From TMP-86 sp031394735 (lineage in GTDB: Bacteria > Pseudomonadota > Gammaproteobacteria > Steroidobacterales > Steroidobacteraceae), in contig JANMXI010000055.1 in NCBI GenBank assembly GCA_031394735.1, positions 1 through 7,349 of the forward strand: a DNA stretch of 7,349 nucleotides, written 5' to 3'. Positions 6,130-7,349 of this stretch are shown in pieces. The stretch's first letter is position 1. Each line of letters begins with the position of its first letter. Made by a program: the position numbers and the translations under genes. The notes below the pieces were generated by a model. It did no database searches. It was not told the DNA's origin and worked only from the letters and a program-made list of their open reading frames with translations.

Positions 6130-6135
6130 TATGCT
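6107..6135 (+). promoter_or_regulatory. Candidate rightward promoter, apparently leaderless, for the MNT-HEPN pair
   Basis: TTGATT (6107-6112) and TATGCT (6130-6135) are separated by 17 bases and each match the sigma-70 consensus at 4 of 6 positions. The predicted start of transcription, about seven bases after the -10, falls on the ATG at 6142. The only purine-rich stretch, AAGGAAAA (6119-6126), is too far upstream of that ATG and would not be transcribed, so the message would be leaderless. The shared operator half-sites occupy the -35 and the spacer, which fits repression. Confidence 0.45.
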
Positions 6136-6141
6136 CATGGC

Positions 6142-6792
6142 ATGCCCGCTGCCTCCCAGACCCAGAGCCACGTTCGTTACCCACTGACAACGATCCTCGG
6201 TAGCGCGGGCAACGTGCGCGCCCTGCGCGTGCTGGTCAATGATCCGTCACCGCAGTCGGCGCCCCACATCGCCCAACAGGCCGGGCTCAGCCCTCAGGGC
6301 GCCAGGCTGGTGCTGGACACTCTCGCCCGGCAGCAACTGGTCAAGGTTCATGGCTCAGGCCGGACCCAACTCTACGCGTTGAGCGCGGCCCATCCATTCG
6401 TCGGCGCCCTGACCACGCTGTTTCAGGAGGAGCGCAAGCGCTGGGAGCACCTGCTTGCCATGGTGCGCGAGAAGCTGGCGCGGCCTGGCGCCGCGGTGCG
6501 TGCTGCATGGCTCTATGGGAGCGTGGCGCGCGGCGAGGACACGCCGCGCAGCGACCTCGACATCGCGCTCCTGGTCACGTCCCACAAGGTCGCCGACCGG
6601 GTGCGCGAGGATTTGATGTCGCTCGAGGACGAGCAGCAAGTGCACTTCTCGGTGACGGCGCTAAGCCCCAAGGATCTCGCCGCCATCCCCGACAAGGATC
6701 GATGGTGGTCCGACGTCGTGCGGGACGCGCGCATCCTCAAGGGCCCGGCGCCGGATGCAGCGAAACGTCGGGTCGCAAAGGGGGCCGCATGA
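6142..6792 (+). CDS. Winged-HTH / minimal nucleotidyltransferase (MNT) fusion, probable antitoxin-regulator
   Basis: This is a 216-residue two-domain protein. Residues about 12-82 form a winged helix of MarR/ArsR style: LTTILGSAGNVRALRVLVND, then SAPHIAQQAGLSPQGARLVL with the recognition helix, then QQLVKVHGSGRTQLYAL as the wing. A helical linker, FQEERKRWEHLLAMVREKL, joins this to a minimal nucleotidyltransferase domain from about 116. The domain carries the core signature AAWLYGSVARGEDTPRSDLD (121-140) then IALLV, with G126, S127, D138 and D140. The third carboxylate expected on a later strand is not obvious, since that strand reads QVHFSVTAL (166-174). Catalysis is therefore uncertain. In known MNT-HEPN modules the MNT partner neutralises the HEPN toxin, in some systems by adding AMP to it. 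Here the HTH suggests it also represses its own promoter. No in-frame start exists upstream of 6142. The stop overlaps the next gene (ATGA). Confidence 0.85.
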   Translation: MPAASQTQSHVRYPLTTILGSAGNVRALRVLVNDPSPQSAPHIAQQAGLSPQGARLVLDTLARQQLVKVHGSGRTQLYALSAAHPFVGALTTLFQEERKRWEHLLAMVREKLARPGAAVRAAWLYGSVARGEDTPRSDLDIALLVTSHKVADRVREDLMSLEDEQQVHFSVTALSPKDLAAIPDKDRWWSDVVRDARILKGPAPDAAKRRVAKGAA

Positions 6793-7268
6793 CGAAACAA
6801 GGCCCGCGCAGGATGGCTGCGGACTGCGAATGGACAGGGCGACTGACCCAGGCACGCGAGTTCCACGAGTCGGCTCGCAGTCTGGTAACACTCGCCCAGA
6901 GCAGGAGCTACAACGGTGCCATCACGCTGATGGTCAGCGCGAGCATCGGCTACGCCGACGCCATCACCGCGAAGCGCAAGAGCGTCGTCAACCAACAGGA
7001 TCACCAGGCTGCTCCGCGACTGTTGCGCGAGGTGCTCGGAAACGCCCTGCCCGACAGCCACGAAAAATTCTTCCGCCGGCTCCTCGGACGCAAGGACGAG
7101 GTGAACTACGGTGCCGGAGCACCAGCCTCGATGAAGCCGCGCGGCTGCTTGCAGAACTCGATGATTTTGGGGCATAGGCAGAAGGCGTTCTCTGAATACA
7201 TCTGGGAAAACCCATCGGGCATCGGAATCGCTGTACCGGAGGGGATGGACGAGGTCTCCGCTGCGTGA
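6789..7268 (+). CDS. HEPN-like partner of the MNT protein, C-terminus altered by a probable frameshift
   Basis: As it stands the frame encodes 159 residues from the ATG overlapping the MNT stop. Residues about 18-107 have the all-helical pattern of HEPN proteins: RLTQAREFHESARSLVTLAQ, then YNGAITLMVSASIGYADAIT, then DHQAAPRLLREVL, then HEKFFRRLLGRKDEVNYG. HEPN toxins are usually RNases with an R-x4-6-H motif. Here the equivalent is R101-KDEVN-Y107, as in branches with tyrosine in place of histidine. From about residue 110 the protein loses HEPN character. The expected helix STSLDEAARLLAELDDFGA is encoded one frame over from 7118, implying a lost C near 7113-7117. The ancestral frame then meets TAG at 7175 followed by AEGVL and TGA at 7193-7195. 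It is probably a damaged toxin gene, though a sequencing error must be excluded. Confidence 0.68.
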   Translation: MTKQGPRRMAADCEWTGRLTQAREFHESARSLVTLAQSRSYNGAITLMVSASIGYADAITAKRKSVVNQQDHQAAPRLLREVLGNALPDSHEKFFRRLLGRKDEVNYGAGAPASMKPRGCLQNSMILGHRQKAFSEYIWENPSGIGIAVPEGMDEVSAA

Positions 7269-7281
7269 GATGCCCGTCGTT

Positions 7282-7301
7282 GGGGGCGGCGAGCACCCCC
7301 C
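7282..7301. terminator. Weak G/C hairpin after the HEPN gene
   Basis: GGGGG at 7282-7286 can pair with CCCCC at 7296-7300, 13 bases after the stop. The following bases, CGTTAATG, are not a T-run, so this is at most a weak or factor-assisted termination site. Confidence 0.2.
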
Positions 7302-7307
7302 GTTAAT

Positions 7308-7340
7308 GTGAACCATGGATTACAATAAACCCGTGTTCAC
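7308..7340. repeat. GTGAAC/GTTCAC inverted repeat around a possible gene start
   Basis: GTGAAC (7308-7313) and GTTCAC (7335-7340) are exact reverse complements separated by 21 bases, with centres 27 bp apart. Between them lie the ATG at 7315 and a TACAAT hexamer (7321-7326) that resembles a -10 box, but no matching -35 stands at the proper distance. It may be an operator for whatever lies to the right. Confidence 0.3.
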
Positions 7341-7349
7341 GATCCGCCG
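7315..7349 (+). CDS. Possible start of a further gene (partial)
   Basis: An ATG at 7315 opens a frame to the window edge reading MDYNKPVFTIRR. The fragment is too short to classify and no Shine-Dalgarno sequence precedes it. The alternative is that this is promoter DNA, since the same bases contain TACAAT, and that the true start lies beyond the window. Confidence 0.22.
   Translation, partial: MDYNKPVFTIR

Noticed and set aside
6131..6141. ATG codons at 6131 and 6137 as the MNT start
   Set aside because: Both are out of frame with the MNT coding sequence and lead into short non-coding readings.
6507..6788. Extension of the HEPN frame upstream to 6507
   Set aside because: This part lies out of frame inside the MNT domain. 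The ATG at 6789 with the ATGA overlap is the natural start.
1..7349. tRNA or rRNA genes, CRISPR arrays, intact insertion sequences
   Set aside because: I saw no cloverleaf or rRNA-like stretches, no regularly spaced direct repeats and no transposase motifs on either strand.

Overview
This is a GC-rich window with long codon-biased reading frames on both strands. The protein styles point to a Burkholderiales-type betaproteobacterium: acetolactate synthase, MaoC and CaiB remnants, a PhnB-like VOC protein and a TIM-barrel sugar isomerase. That placement is an impression from the sequence, not a database result. The window reads as a chromosomal accessory patch in which intact single genes sit beside gene debris.

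Layout. Positions 1-134 hold the C-terminus of what looks like a zinc-type alcohol dehydrogenase. Positions 204-1000 are a graveyard: the N-terminus of a MaoC-type enoyl-CoA hydratase, the N-terminus of a CaiB/BaiF CoA-transferase with a +1 frameshift, an 11-bp hairpin, and on the opposite strand an internal piece of acetolactate synthase with two frameshifts. Next comes an intact membrane-anchored class III adenylate/guanylate cyclase (1036-2124, +). It is followed by an apparently empty 230-bp gap, a PhnB-like VOC protein (2355-2834, -) and an unrecognised 265-residue protein (3118-3915, -). A TIM-barrel sugar isomerase/epimerase (4133-4930, +, TTG start) is divergent from that protein. An alpha/beta hydrolase (5059-5991, -) converges on the isomerase.

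The most interesting part is the right end. A winged-HTH protein fused to a minimal nucleotidyltransferase (MNT) (6142-6792) overlaps by ATGA a HEPN-like gene (6789-7268). This is the organisation of an MNT-HEPN toxin-antitoxin type module. The HEPN reading frame appears to be broken by a one-base deletion near 7113-7117, and the ancestral tail can be read in the next frame, where it also carries an in-frame TAG. Upstream, three copies of an AGAAAATCA-type half-site form two overlapping inverted repeats. They contain the -35 boxes of two divergent candidate promoters. The rightward promoter would start transcription at the ATG itself, giving a leaderless mRNA. The leftward one would drive the alpha/beta hydrolase.

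Apart from the MNT-HEPN pair no operon is evident, and the other genes look like independent transcription units. The window ends with a possible start of another gene at 7315, flanked by a GTGAAC/GTTCAC inverted repeat.
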